From Gemmatimonadales bacterium (GTDB taxonomy: Bacteria; Gemmatimonadota; Gemmatimonadetes; Gemmatimonadales; GWC2-71-9): a DNA stretch of 20,233 bases. Made by a program: the position numbers and the translations under genes. This document shows positions 14,365-20,233 of this stretch, one piece after another. The notes under the pieces are model-generated. The model worked only from the letters and a program-made list of their open reading frames with translations. It was not told the DNA's origin and ran no database searches. The stretch spans positions 1 to 20,233 of the forward strand of contig JACCRH010000421.1 of NCBI GenBank assembly GCA_013813675.1. The letters run 5' to 3'. Every line of letters begins with the position of its first letter. The first letter of the stretch is position 1.

Positions 14365-15656
14365 CAACGGCGGAACGGCGGTACGGCGGTCCCTCCGACC
14401 CGCTCGCCCCCTGCGTCCACTGCGGATTCTGCCTTCCTGCCTGCCCCACTTACCTCGCGACCGGAGACGAGGCCGACAGCCCGCGGGGGCGCATCGTGCT
14501 GATGCGCGCGCTGGAGCGGAACGAGATCGGCGCCGACGACGCCGCACTGGCGCAGCACCTCGATGCCTGCCTCGGCTGCCGGGGGTGCGAGCCGGTGTGC
14601 CCATCGGGGGTGGCCTACGGACGCGGGCTGGAGGCGGCGCGAGAGCGGCTCTTCGAGGAACGCGGCCTCCCGCCGCTCGCCCGAGCCGTGCTGGGCATGT
14701 TCCGCCATGAGGCGCTCTGGCGGCCGCTGTTCACCGCGGCGCGCGCGCTGCGAGCGACGGGATTGCCGCGCTGGATGGCCGGGGCGGGACGCACGGGTTT
14801 CGGCATGGGAATGCTCGCGGCGAGCCGGCAACAGATTCGGGTCGGCGCCACCGGCGCTACCCGCGATGCAATGCCGAAGCATGTCACCCTGAGCAAAGCG
14901 AAGGGGCCGAAACGCGAAGGCGGCCCCACCGTCGCCCTGTTCAAGGGCTGTGTCATGGACACGCTCTTCCGCCACGTCAATGACGCGACCCGGCGCACGC
15001 TCGAATTCAACGGCTACGACGTGCTCGAGGTCGAGGGACAAGGTTGCTGCGGCGCGTTGCACGAGCACGCCGGCGACCGGGAAACCGCCGCCGCGCTCGC
15101 GCGCACCAACGTCGCCGCGCTGGCCGGTTCGGGTGATTACATCGTGACCAACAGCGCCGGCTGCGGGGCACTGCTCAAAGACTACGGCCACCTCCTGCAC
15201 CATGACGCGGAGGCAGCGGCGGTGGGAGCGAAGGTGCGTGACGTGAGCGAGCTGCTCGCCATGGCCGGCCCCCGGCCGGGGGCGCCGCTGGAGCTGAACG
15301 TCGCGTACGACGCGCCCTGTCATCTGCAGCACGCCCAGCGGGTGCACGATGCTCCGTTGGCGGTTCTCCGCGCCATTCCCCTGCTTCAACTGCGCCTGCT
15401 GCCCGACTCCGACCACTGCTGCGGCAGCGCGGGCATCTATTCCCTGCTCCGACCCGCGATGGCGCGGGCGGTCCTGTCGTCCAAAATCGAGGCGATTGCG
15501 GCCGCGAGGCCGAGGCCCGGGATCGTGACCACCGGGAACCCCGGTTGCCTGATGCAGATCGGGGCGGGCCTCATCGCCGCGGGGCTCGACATCGCCGTCG
15601 CGCATCCGGTGGAGCTGCTGGACGAGAGTTACCGAAGGCTGGATCGCGGGTATTGA
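14361..15656 (+). CDS. glcF: Glycolate oxidase iron-sulfur subunit GlcF
   Basis: The electron-transfer subunit, 431 residues. Two 4Fe-4S motifs are complete: C18, C21, C24, C28 (CVHCGFCLPACP) and C70, C73, C76, C80 (CLGCRGCEPVCP). Two CCG cysteine-rich domains follow, with C229-C230 in GQGCCGALH and C353-C354 in DHCCGSAG, plus C197, C268 and C320. It hands electrons from the GlcD/E flavins to the membrane chain. Two oddities: residues 2-10 (TTAERRYGG) are encoded by three copies of the octanucleotide repeat, and residues 174-186 (HVTLSKAKGPKRE) by a REP half-unit inserted in the linker between the Fe-S and CCG parts. Neither touches a cysteine, and the frame is intact, so the protein is probably functional. 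GTG start with a strong upstream purine tract. Confidence 0.92.
   Translation: MTTAERRYGGPSDPLAPCVHCGFCLPACPTYLATGDEADSPRGRIVLMRALERNEIGADDAALAQHLDACLGCRGCEPVCPSGVAYGRGLEAARERLFEERGLPPLARAVLGMFRHEALWRPLFTAARALRATGLPRWMAGAGRTGFGMGMLAASRQQIRVGATGATRDAMPKHVTLSKAKGPKREGGPTVALFKGCVMDTLFRHVNDATRRTLEFNGYDVLEVEGQGCCGALHEHAGDRETAAALARTNVAALAGSGDYIVTNSAGCGALLKDYGHLLHHDAEAAAVGAKVRDVSELLAMAGPRPGAPLELNVAYDAPCHLQHAQRVHDAPLAVLRAIPLLQLRLLPDSDHCCGSAGIYSLLRPAMARAVLSSKIEAIAAARPRPGIVTTGNPGCLMQIGAGLIAAGLDIAVAHPVELLDESYRRLDRGY
14366..14389 (+). repeat. Octanucleotide array inside the start of glcF (three units)
   Basis: AACGGCGG, AACGGCGG and TACGGCGG follow each other directly, from 3 bases after the GTG start codon of glcF. 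It is the same octamer family as in the intergenic arrays (a shifted reading of GGAACGGC). Confidence 0.85.
14883..14904 (+). repeat. REP half-unit in frame within glcF
   Basis: The stretch beginning GTCACCCTGAGCAAAGCGAA matches the left arm at 4818-4839 at 19 of 22 positions. No matching second arm follows; instead GGGGCC (14903-14908) and GGCCCC (14922-14927) could form a local hairpin. Confidence 0.78.
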
Positions 15657-15660
15657 TCCC

Positions 15661-15683
15661 CCGCCTGTGTGACACACAGGCGG
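15661..15683 (+). terminator. Hairpin after glcF
   Basis: CCGCCTGTGTG and CACACAGGCGG form a perfect 11-bp inverted repeat around a single A, 5 bases after the glcF stop codon. Flanking CCCC/GGGG can extend the stem with one bulge. There is no U-run after it (AGGGGTTGATC), so termination may be factor-assisted, or the hairpin may protect the 3' end. Confidence 0.6.
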
Positions 15684-15763
15684 AGGGGTTGATCGACCCT
15701 GATGCCTTCCGCCCTGTCAAGCCTCCCTTCCCCCTTCCCACTCGACCCTCTATCTGTTCACCC

Positions 15764-16423
15764 ATGGCCTCCGGCATCCTCTTCGATTTCAACGGCGTCA
15801 TCATCGACGACGAGCCGCAGCACTGCGAGGCGCTGATCGCCACCCTCGCCGAGTACGGCCATCCGCTCGACCGCGAGACCTACTATCGCGACTATCTCGG
15901 CTTCGACGACCGCGAGTGCTTTCGCTTCACCTTCGCGCGCGGTAGCGAGGCCGTGGAGGAGACGCGGCTGGTGGAGGCGATCGAGCGCAAGAACCATTAC
16001 TACGAGCGGGCGGTGCGGGCCGACATGCGGCTGGTCCCCGGCGCGGTGGATTTCGTGGAGGCCGCCGCCATGGATGGGCACCAGCTCGCCATCGTCTCCG
16101 GCGCCCTCAAGCGGGAGATCGCGCTGGTGCTCGAGCTTGCCGGGCTCGCGCCCCACTTCGCCGAGATCGTGGCGGCGGAAGACGTGAGCGCGTGCAAACC
16201 CGACCCGCAGGGATTCAACCGGGCCCGCCAGGCGCTGGGACTCGCGCCCGGGCGCTGCGTCGTGGTCGAGGACTCCCTTCCCGGCCTCGCGGCCGCCCGC
16301 GCGGCGGGCCTCCGCTGCGCCATGCTCTCCACCTCGCATGACGAGGGTGCTCTTGCCGCGGGAGACGCGGTATGGCCGGACTTCGTAGGCCGGGCGCCGG
16401 ACCAGCTGCCCTGGATGTCATGA
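15764..16423 (+). CDS. HAD-superfamily (subfamily IA) hydrolase with atypical Asn in motif I
   Basis: A protein of 219 residues with the beta-phosphoglucomutase/phosphatase-like layout. Motif I is F-D8-F-N10-G-V (nucleophile D8), followed by a helical cap (about 18-85). Motif II is I-V-S112-G, motif III is K145 in CKPDPQGF, and motif IV is V-V-E169-D170. Position N10 normally holds the Asp that acts as general acid/base, so chemistry may be altered. The substrate is unknown. The glcDEF genes just upstream make phosphoglycolate phosphatase a tempting idea, but motif I is unlike the DLDGTL of Gph. The ATG at 15764 has no Shine-Dalgarno sequence; TATCTG ends 7 bases before it. The stop overlaps the ygfZ start (ATGA at 16420-16423). 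Confidence 0.85.
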   Translation: MASGILFDFNGVIIDDEPQHCEALIATLAEYGHPLDRETYYRDYLGFDDRECFRFTFARGSEAVEETRLVEAIERKNHYYERAVRADMRLVPGAVDFVEAAAMDGHQLAIVSGALKREIALVLELAGLAPHFAEIVAAEDVSACKPDPQGFNRARQALGLAPGRCVVVEDSLPGLAAARAAGLRCAMLSTSHDEGALAAGDAVWPDFVGRAPDQLPWMS

Positions 16424-17406
16424 CCGACCTGGACCTGACCATCGAGCGGGACCGCCTCGAGACGGTGCGGCGCGGGGCCGGCGTGGTGGTGGATCATCCC
16501 GCGGTCTTCCGGATCACCGGATCAGGCGCACTCACCTGCCTTCAGGGCCTCTTCACCAACGACCTGGATCATCCCGGCGACGGAAGCCTGACCTACGGCG
16601 CCATGCTGACGCCGAAGGGCATGATCGTGGCGGACTCGTGGGTGATCCGGCAGGCCGATGCCCTTACCATGATCGCGCCGGCTTCGGGGCGGGATGCGGT
16701 CCGCGAGATCTTTCAGCGGGCCCTTCCCCCTCGGCTCGCCAAGGCCGCCGATCTGACCGGCGATTCGGCCGTGGCCTGGGTGCTCGGCGCCCACGGCTTC
16801 CACACGCTGATGCAGTCAGGGATCGGCGCGCCGGAGGCCGCCGGGCGAGTGGTCGAGCACGACGGCGGGGCGGGCCCGCTCGTGGTGGCGCTCGCGCCTG
16901 AAGCGGCGCCCTTCGCGGCACTGCTTTCGGGGCCCGGACAGGCGGTGGAGGCGGCGGTCCGCCGCCTCCTCGTCGCGGGCGCGTTCCGCGGCGAGGAGCG
17001 TGACCTCCACGCATCGCGGATTCTGGCGGGATGGCCGGCGCTGGGCGTGGAGATCGACGAGAAGACGCTGCCTCAGGAGGTCCGCTACGACGAGATCGGT
17101 GGGGTGTCGTACACCAAGGGCTGCTATACCGGACAGGAAACCGTGGCCCGGGTGCATTTTCGAGGGCATACCAATCGGGAGTTGCGCGGCCTCGCCTGGC
17201 GAGAGCCGGGCGCGCCCAGCGGACGGGCGGTGGTGGTCCGGGAGAAGGAAGTCGGCACCGTGCGCTCCACCCTGACGGTGGATGGACGCACGCTCGGCCT
17301 CGCCCTGGTGCGGCGCGAGGTGGAGCCCGGCTCCCAGGTGGTCGCGGGCGGAAGGGGCGCGAAAGTGATCAACTTGCCCTTCGGTGGAGACGAGCTGGAT
17401 GACTGA
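16420..17406 (+). CDS. ygfZ: YgfZ/GcvT-like folate-binding protein (Fe-S cluster maintenance)
   Basis: A protein of 328 residues with the family signature K233-G-C-Y-T-G-Q-E240, whose Cys is essential in E. coli YgfZ. The N-terminal half resembles the aminomethyltransferase fold (F-R-I-T-G-S-G-A and L-Q-G-L-F-T-N-D-L near 30-49). YgfZ/IBA57 proteins bind tetrahydrofolate and support assembly or repair of certain 4Fe-4S proteins; the nearby Fe-S subunit GlcF is one possible client, which is inference only. It is translationally coupled to the HAD gene by ATGA. The frame is open a little upstream of the ATG, but the family N-terminus and the overlap support 16420. A strong hairpin follows the stop. 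Confidence 0.9.
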   Translation: MTDLDLTIERDRLETVRRGAGVVVDHPAVFRITGSGALTCLQGLFTNDLDHPGDGSLTYGAMLTPKGMIVADSWVIRQADALTMIAPASGRDAVREIFQRALPPRLAKAADLTGDSAVAWVLGAHGFHTLMQSGIGAPEAAGRVVEHDGGAGPLVVALAPEAAPFAALLSGPGQAVEAAVRRLLVAGAFRGEERDLHASRILAGWPALGVEIDEKTLPQEVRYDEIGGVSYTKGCYTGQETVARVHFRGHTNRELRGLAWREPGAPSGRAVVVREKEVGTVRSTLTVDGRTLGLALVRREVEPGSQVVAGGRGAKVINLPFGGDELDD

Positions 17407-17412
17407 AAGACA

Positions 17413-17441
17413 TCGGGCCCCGAGCGCTGCCCGGGGCCCGA
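17413..17441. terminator. Bidirectional terminator-like hairpin between convergent genes
   Basis: TCGGGCCCCG (17413-17422) pairs perfectly with CGGGGCCCGA (17432-17441) around a 9-base loop. It lies 7 bases after the ygfZ stop and 24 bases after the end of the minus-strand lipoprotein gene, the expected place for a shared terminator. The stem is strong, but neither side has a clear U-run; the minus-strand side has ATGTCTTTC. Confidence 0.7.
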
Positions 17442-17464
17442 CGAGACGGCAGGGCCAGGGGAGC

Positions 17465-17650
17465 CTACCTGGCGGTGTCCCGAGCCATCGTGGTGTCGGA
17501 CTTCATCATGCTGGTGTCGTGCGACATGCCCATACCGGTGTCGGCCGGGGCCATCTCACCAGTGGTCTCAGCGGGCGGAGCATCCGCCCCCGGCTTTTCG
17601 CCACACGCCGCGAGCACGAGGATCGCGGACATCAAGAGCAGCTTCTTCAT
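17465..17650 (-). CDS. Small Met/Asp/Thr-rich lipoprotein of unknown function
   Basis: A peptide of 61 residues. The N-terminus MKKLLLMSAILVLAAC is a classic lipoprotein signal with lipobox L-A-A-C16, so the mature 46-residue chain should be lipid-anchored. The mature part is low-complexity and probably disordered: an Ala/Pro/Glu/Thr stretch, then six Met (33, 40, 42, 48, 49, 55), one His and several Asp in GMGMSHDTSMMKSDTTMARD. Translation is well supported by a perfect AAGGAG 7 bases upstream of the ATG. Such Met/His-containing tails sometimes bind copper or silver, but that is speculation. It stands alone, convergent with ygfZ and divergent from the ATPase gene. The frame is open upstream of the ATG, but that part has no signal. 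Confidence 0.8.
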   Translation of the reverse strand: MKKLLLMSAILVLAACGEKPGADAPPAETTGEMAPADTGMGMSHDTSMMKSDTTMARDTAR

Positions 17651-17816
17651 CGGGGTACTCCTTAACGGGATGGGTGGTGACCGACCAATTGCCAGAGAGT
17701 AAGCTGCGACACGGCCGCCGGTTGCACGGGGGGCGAAGCTACATGGCAGAGCGGGTTTGTCAAGCCACGGCGCGCCGGGTACGGCTCTCATAATCCATAG
17801 AACATGTTGGGATATA

Positions 17817-19322
17817 ATGACTTTCGAATCTCCGATACAGCGACGAGCCGGCTCCGACCTGCCCGAGCCCCGCAGCCTGGGCGACCTCAAGAACAGCCGC
17901 TGGGCCGAGCCTGCGCTGCGGGGACGCACGGTGCGGGACGAGATCCGCGCCAACCTGCTGACTCGACTCGAGTCGGACGCGCCGCTCTTCCCCGGCATCG
18001 TCGGCTACGAAGACACCATCATCCCGCACATCGTGAACGCGCTGCTCGCGCGGCACCACTTTATTCTGCTCGGTCTCCGGGGCCAGGCCAAGAGCAGGAT
18101 CCTGCGTGACCTGACCGATCTGCTGGACGAGCGGATTCCGGTGGTGGCCGGGAGTGAAGTGAACGATGATCCCTTTGCCCCGATCTCGAAATATGCCCGC
18201 GAGCTGCTGGCGGAGTGCGGGGACGCGACCCCGATCGCCTGGCTGGGCCGCGCGCAGCGGTACGTGGAGAAGCTCGCCACGCCCGACGTCACCATCGCCG
18301 ACCTCATCGGAGACGTGGACCCGATCAAGGCGGCGCGTGGCGGCCATCTGCTCTCCGATGAGCTGACCATGCACTTCGGCCTGCTTCCCCGGGCGAACCG
18401 GGGCGTCTTCGCCATCAATGAGCTGCCCGACCTCAGTGGCAAGGTCCAGGTGGGACTCTTCAACATCATGCAGGAGGGCGACGTCCAGATCAAAGGCTAT
18501 CCGGTCCGGCTGCCGCTCGACGTTCTCCTGGCCTTTACCGCCAACCCCGAGGACTACACCGCGCGGGGGAAGATCATTACCCCGCTCAAAGACCGCATCG
18601 GCTCGGAGATCATCACCCACTATCCCCGGACGGTCCAGCTCGGCATGGAGATCACGGCGCAGGAGGCCTGGACCTCGCGCGCCGGCGTCGTGGTCGACGT
18701 CCCCGACTTCGTGCTCGAGGTGATCGAGCGGGTGGCCTTCGAGGCGCGGGAGGACAAGCGGGTGGATAAGCGCTCCGGCGTCAGCCAGCGGCTGCCGATC
18801 AGCGTGCTGGAGAACGCGGTCTCCAATGCCGAGCGGCGCTCGATGGCGGCGGGCGAGCCGCGCGTGGTCCCGCGGGTGAGCGATATCTACGCCGCGGTTC
18901 CTTCGATCACCGGGAAGCTCGAGCTGGAGTACGAGGGCGAGCTGCAGGGTGGCGACACGATCGCGCGCGAGCTGATCCGCCGGGCGGCCGGCAAGGTGCT
19001 GGAGGAGCGCGCCGGCGGCGCGGACCTGGCGCGGATCGTGGCCTGGTTCGACCAGGGCGGTGCGCTCAAGGTGCCGGGCGACGAGCGCTCCGAGCTCTGC
19101 TATAAGGGGTTTGCCGTGGTGCCCGGCCTGCTGGACGTGGTCAACGACGTCGGTCTGGCGCCGAAGTCCGACCATCCCCGCGCCGTGGCCGCCTGCGAGC
19201 TGGTGCTGGAAGGGCTCGCCGCGCACAAACGGATCAGCCGCTCCGAAGAGCTGGGTTACTCCCGCGCCAAGCCGGAGCGCCGGGAGCCGGGGTATGGCAA
19301 GGGGGGGATGTCCTTCGGGTGA
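17817..19322 (+). CDS. AAA+ ATPase of the ChlI/MoxR (magnesium-chelatase-like) group
   Basis: A protein of 501 residues. Walker A is G86-L-R-G-Q-A-K-S93. The Walker B position reads V-F-A-I-N201-E202-L, with Asn where Asp is usual. A sensor-1-like stretch is FTANPEDY (240-247), and a conserved PLKDRIGSEIITHYP follows (256-270), probably including the arginine finger. The N-terminal FPGIVGYEDTIIPHIVNALLARHHFILLGLRGQAKS is typical of a subgroup annotated as Mg-chelatase ATPases, which elsewhere often pair with a VWA-domain protein; none is seen here. Such ATPases remodel or activate partner proteins. Start: ATG at 17817 keeps the conserved N-terminal SLGDLKNSRW. It overlaps a TATAAT hexamer, has only a weak GGGA upstream, and the frame is open back to 17757, so the start is uncertain. 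Confidence 0.87.
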   Translation: MTFESPIQRRAGSDLPEPRSLGDLKNSRWAEPALRGRTVRDEIRANLLTRLESDAPLFPGIVGYEDTIIPHIVNALLARHHFILLGLRGQAKSRILRDLTDLLDERIPVVAGSEVNDDPFAPISKYARELLAECGDATPIAWLGRAQRYVEKLATPDVTIADLIGDVDPIKAARGGHLLSDELTMHFGLLPRANRGVFAINELPDLSGKVQVGLFNIMQEGDVQIKGYPVRLPLDVLLAFTANPEDYTARGKIITPLKDRIGSEIITHYPRTVQLGMEITAQEAWTSRAGVVVDVPDFVLEVIERVAFEAREDKRVDKRSGVSQRLPISVLENAVSNAERRSMAAGEPRVVPRVSDIYAAVPSITGKLELEYEGELQGGDTIARELIRRAAGKVLEERAGGADLARIVAWFDQGGALKVPGDERSELCYKGFAVVPGLLDVVNDVGLAPKSDHPRAVAACELVLEGLAAHKRISRSEELGYSRAKPERREPGYGKGGMSFG

Positions 19323-19324
19323 GC

Positions 19325-19343
19325 AACGGCGGAACGGCGGAAC
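19325..19343 (+). repeat. Octanucleotide array (two units plus)
   Basis: AACGGCGG is repeated twice plus AAC, directly after the ATPase stop codon and before the end of the convergent kinase-like gene. It fills most of the 27-bp gap. Confidence 0.8.
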
Positions 19344-19349
19344 CGCCCC

Positions 19350-19976
19350 TCACCACCCTAGCGCCCGCGCCCGCTCCACGATCACCGCCGCCGTGCCGTC
19401 CAGTCCCAGCGCGGCAGTGTTCAGCAGCATGTGATAGCTGACCGGATCGCTCCAGTCGCGCGAGTAGTACTGGCGATGATACCGCGCGCGCATCTTGTCG
19501 GTCTCGTCGGTGACGGTGGCGGCTTCGTCCGGCGGCACGCCGAGCCGCTCGGCCGCGGCGCGGATCCGCCATTCCCGCGGCGCGACCACTTTCACATGGA
19601 TGGCCTCCCGTTCTCGCGCCAAGACCGCCGGCGCCGCCCGCCCCACTAAGACCACCTTTCCCTCCGCGGCCACTTCCTCCACCACCAGCTCGGTGACGCG
19701 CACCAGATCCTCCTCCGACAGGCTGAAGGCGGTGCCCCCGGCCTCGGGTGGGACGACCAGCTCGGGAGTGGCCGCCACCAGGGCTCGCGCCAGCCGCTCG
19801 ATGAAGGTCGGCACCCGCTCCTCCCGCTGCGCCACCGCCTCCGGCGTCAGGCCGGCACGGGCAGCCACCCGCTCCACCAACTCGTTGTCCACCACCCGCC
19901 AGCCGAGCGCCCGCGCCACTCGCGACCCGACCTCGGAACCACCCGCGCCGTATTCTCGGGAGATGGTGATCAGCAT
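19350..19976 (-). CDS. Cytidylate-kinase-like family protein
   Basis: A protein of 208 residues. It starts MLITISREYGAGGSEVGSRVA, the degenerate P-loop opening of the cytidylate-kinase-like group (Cytidylate_kin2), where ISREYGAGG replaces the classic GxxGxGK[ST]. It goes on with LGWRVVDNELVERVA. The middle has KVVLVGRAAPAVLA (107-120) and VKVVAPREWRIRAAAERLG (128-146), and RYHRQYYSRDWSDPVSYHMLLNTAALGLD (165-193) is typical of the family's C-terminus. Nucleotide kinase activity is assumed from homology; the acceptor is unknown, and the true cmk is usually a different, longer-motif protein. No Shine-Dalgarno sequence precedes the ATG; TACCTT lies 6 bases upstream, suggesting a leaderless message. 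The upstream MFS gene ends 47 bp away on the same strand. Confidence 0.82.
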   Translation of the reverse strand: MLITISREYGAGGSEVGSRVARALGWRVVDNELVERVAARAGLTPEAVAQREERVPTFIERLARALVAATPELVVPPEAGGTAFSLSEEDLVRVTELVVEEVAAEGKVVLVGRAAPAVLAREREAIHVKVVAPREWRIRAAAERLGVPPDEAATVTDETDKMRARYHRQYYSRDWSDPVSYHMLLNTAALGLDGTAAVIVERARALGW

Positions 19977-19990
19977 GGGACAAAGGTAGC

Positions 19991-20009
19991 GGAACGGCGG
20001 AACGGCGGA
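19991..20009 (+). repeat. Octanucleotide array (two units plus) beside a REP-like unit
   Basis: Two GGAACGGC copies plus GGA lie 14 bases before a REP-like core at 20023. The octamer-then-REP order is the same as at 10820-10921. Confidence 0.82.
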
Positions 20010-20022
20010 GCGCGAGTAACCT

Positions 20023-20096
20023 GTCATCCCGAGCGGAGCGAGGGATCGGTGCGCGCATGAGAATGAGCATCCGGACTCACCCGCATCCGATCCCTC
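20023..20096. repeat. REP-like element overlapping the 3' end of the MFS gene
   Basis: The core GTCATCCCGAGCGGAGCGA (20023-20041) is identical to the copy at 10900 over 26 bases (20022-20047). GAGGGATCGG (20040-20049) is perfectly complementary to CCGATCCCTC (20087-20096) across a 37-bp loop, so a long hairpin lies inside the last codons of the transporter gene. Confidence 0.82.
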
Positions 20097-20233
20097 ATCG
20101 CCCAGCCCACCGCGGCCGCCACCAGCAGGCATGCCACGCCCCCCAGGGCGAAGGCGACTCTGGCGCCATAGTGCTCGGAGACCCAGCCCGCCTGAAAGGC
20201 TCCGAACGGCGCCATGCCGAGCACCACGAAGGA
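20024..20233 (-). CDS. MFS transporter, C-terminal fragment (EntS/MFS_3-like)
   Basis: Only the last 69 residues are in the window; the frame is open to its right edge. The visible stretch (VVLGMAPFGAFQAGWVSEHYGAR, then a hydrophobic segment FALGGVACLLVAAAVGWAM and a charged RDRMR) fits the last two membrane helices of a major facilitator transporter of the enterobactin-exporter-like group, where G-M-x-P-F-G is common. The substrate cannot be told. The final residues TDPSLRSG and the TGA stop are encoded by the REP-like element, so the original C-terminus has probably been replaced or extended. It may be co-transcribed with the cytidylate-kinase-like gene 47 bp downstream. Confidence 0.72.
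   Translation of the reverse strand, partial: SFVVLGMAPFGAFQAGWVSEHYGARVAFALGGVACLLVAAAVGWAMRDRMRVSPDAHSHARTDPSLRSG

Noticed and set aside
15764..16423. Phosphoglycolate phosphatase (gph) supplying glycolate to GlcDEF
   Set aside because: Context is suggestive, but motif I (DFNG) and the cap do not match Gph well enough to name it; kept as a hypothesis only.
17813..17818. Perfect TATAAT as -10 box for the ATPase gene
   Set aside because: It overlaps the ATG at 17817, so transcription would start after the start codon, and no -35 sequence lies 16-18 bp upstream. It is kept only as a reason for doubt about the start.
17760..19226. 488-codon minus-strand open frame across the AAA+ ATPase gene
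   Set aside because: Same GC-bias shadow; the plus strand has Walker A, sensor and conserved ChlI-like segments. Similar long shadows opposite glcD (11678-13117) and glcF (14328-15677) were rejected for the same reason.
1..20233. Prophage, genomic island, IS element, tRNA or rRNA genes
   Set aside because: No integrase, transposase, structural phage gene, cloverleaf or rRNA-like stretch was found; codon and base use look uniform apart from the short repeats.

Overview
The window is GC-rich, densely coded chromosomal DNA from a Gram-negative (diderm) bacterium. The evidence for two membranes is a TamA/BamA-type Omp85 barrel with a TamB-like partner, a periplasmic PBP4-type peptidase and a small lipoprotein. 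The mix of genes fits a soil or sediment Gemmatimonadota-like lineage: a short Bacteroidetes-like primary sigma factor without region 1.1, a thioredoxin-reductase-like ferredoxin-NADP reductase, a LON-domain/glcDEF cluster, and abundant 8-bp and palindromic intergenic repeats. That taxonomic guess is inference and was not tested by any search.

Layout. Bases 1-4695 (minus strand) hold an outer-membrane assembly pair: a TamA-like Omp85 protein, then a TamB-like protein that runs off the left edge; the two are joined by a TGATG stop/start overlap. Bases 4696-6926 (plus) carry a PBP4-type D-Ala-D-Ala carboxypeptidase and a SixA-type phosphohistidine phosphatase. A type-2 ferredoxin-NADP reductase (minus, 6943-7971) is divergent from a PduO-type cobalamin adenosyltransferase overlapped by aroB (8068-9695). 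A strong sigma-70 promoter at 9823-9851 drives the primary-type sigma factor gene (9924-10817). After a repeat-filled gap comes a tightly coupled plus-strand run: LON-domain protein, glcD, glcE and glcF, each overlapping the next by 4 bp. A HAD hydrolase overlapping a YgfZ-type folate-binding protein follows. A tiny Met-rich lipoprotein (minus) lies back to back with a ChlI/MoxR-like AAA+ ATPase (plus). The right end holds a cytidylate-kinase-like protein and the C-terminus of an MFS transporter (both minus).

Most genes are recognisable housekeeping or metabolic genes. GlcDEF would oxidise glycolate to glyoxylate, and the neighbouring HAD enzyme is a conceivable but unproven source of glycolate. 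No phage, IS, CRISPR, tRNA or rRNA was seen, and no gap between genes exceeds 300 bp.

The most unusual content is repetitive. One family is a palindromic REP-like element (core GTCATCCYGAGCGGAGCGA) at four loci. The other is an octanucleotide repeat, GGAACGGC, at five loci. They are nested together downstream of the sigma gene. They have also entered coding sequence: the octamer encodes the start of GlcF, a REP half-unit encodes an internal GlcF linker, and a REP unit supplies the stop and last residues of the MFS protein.
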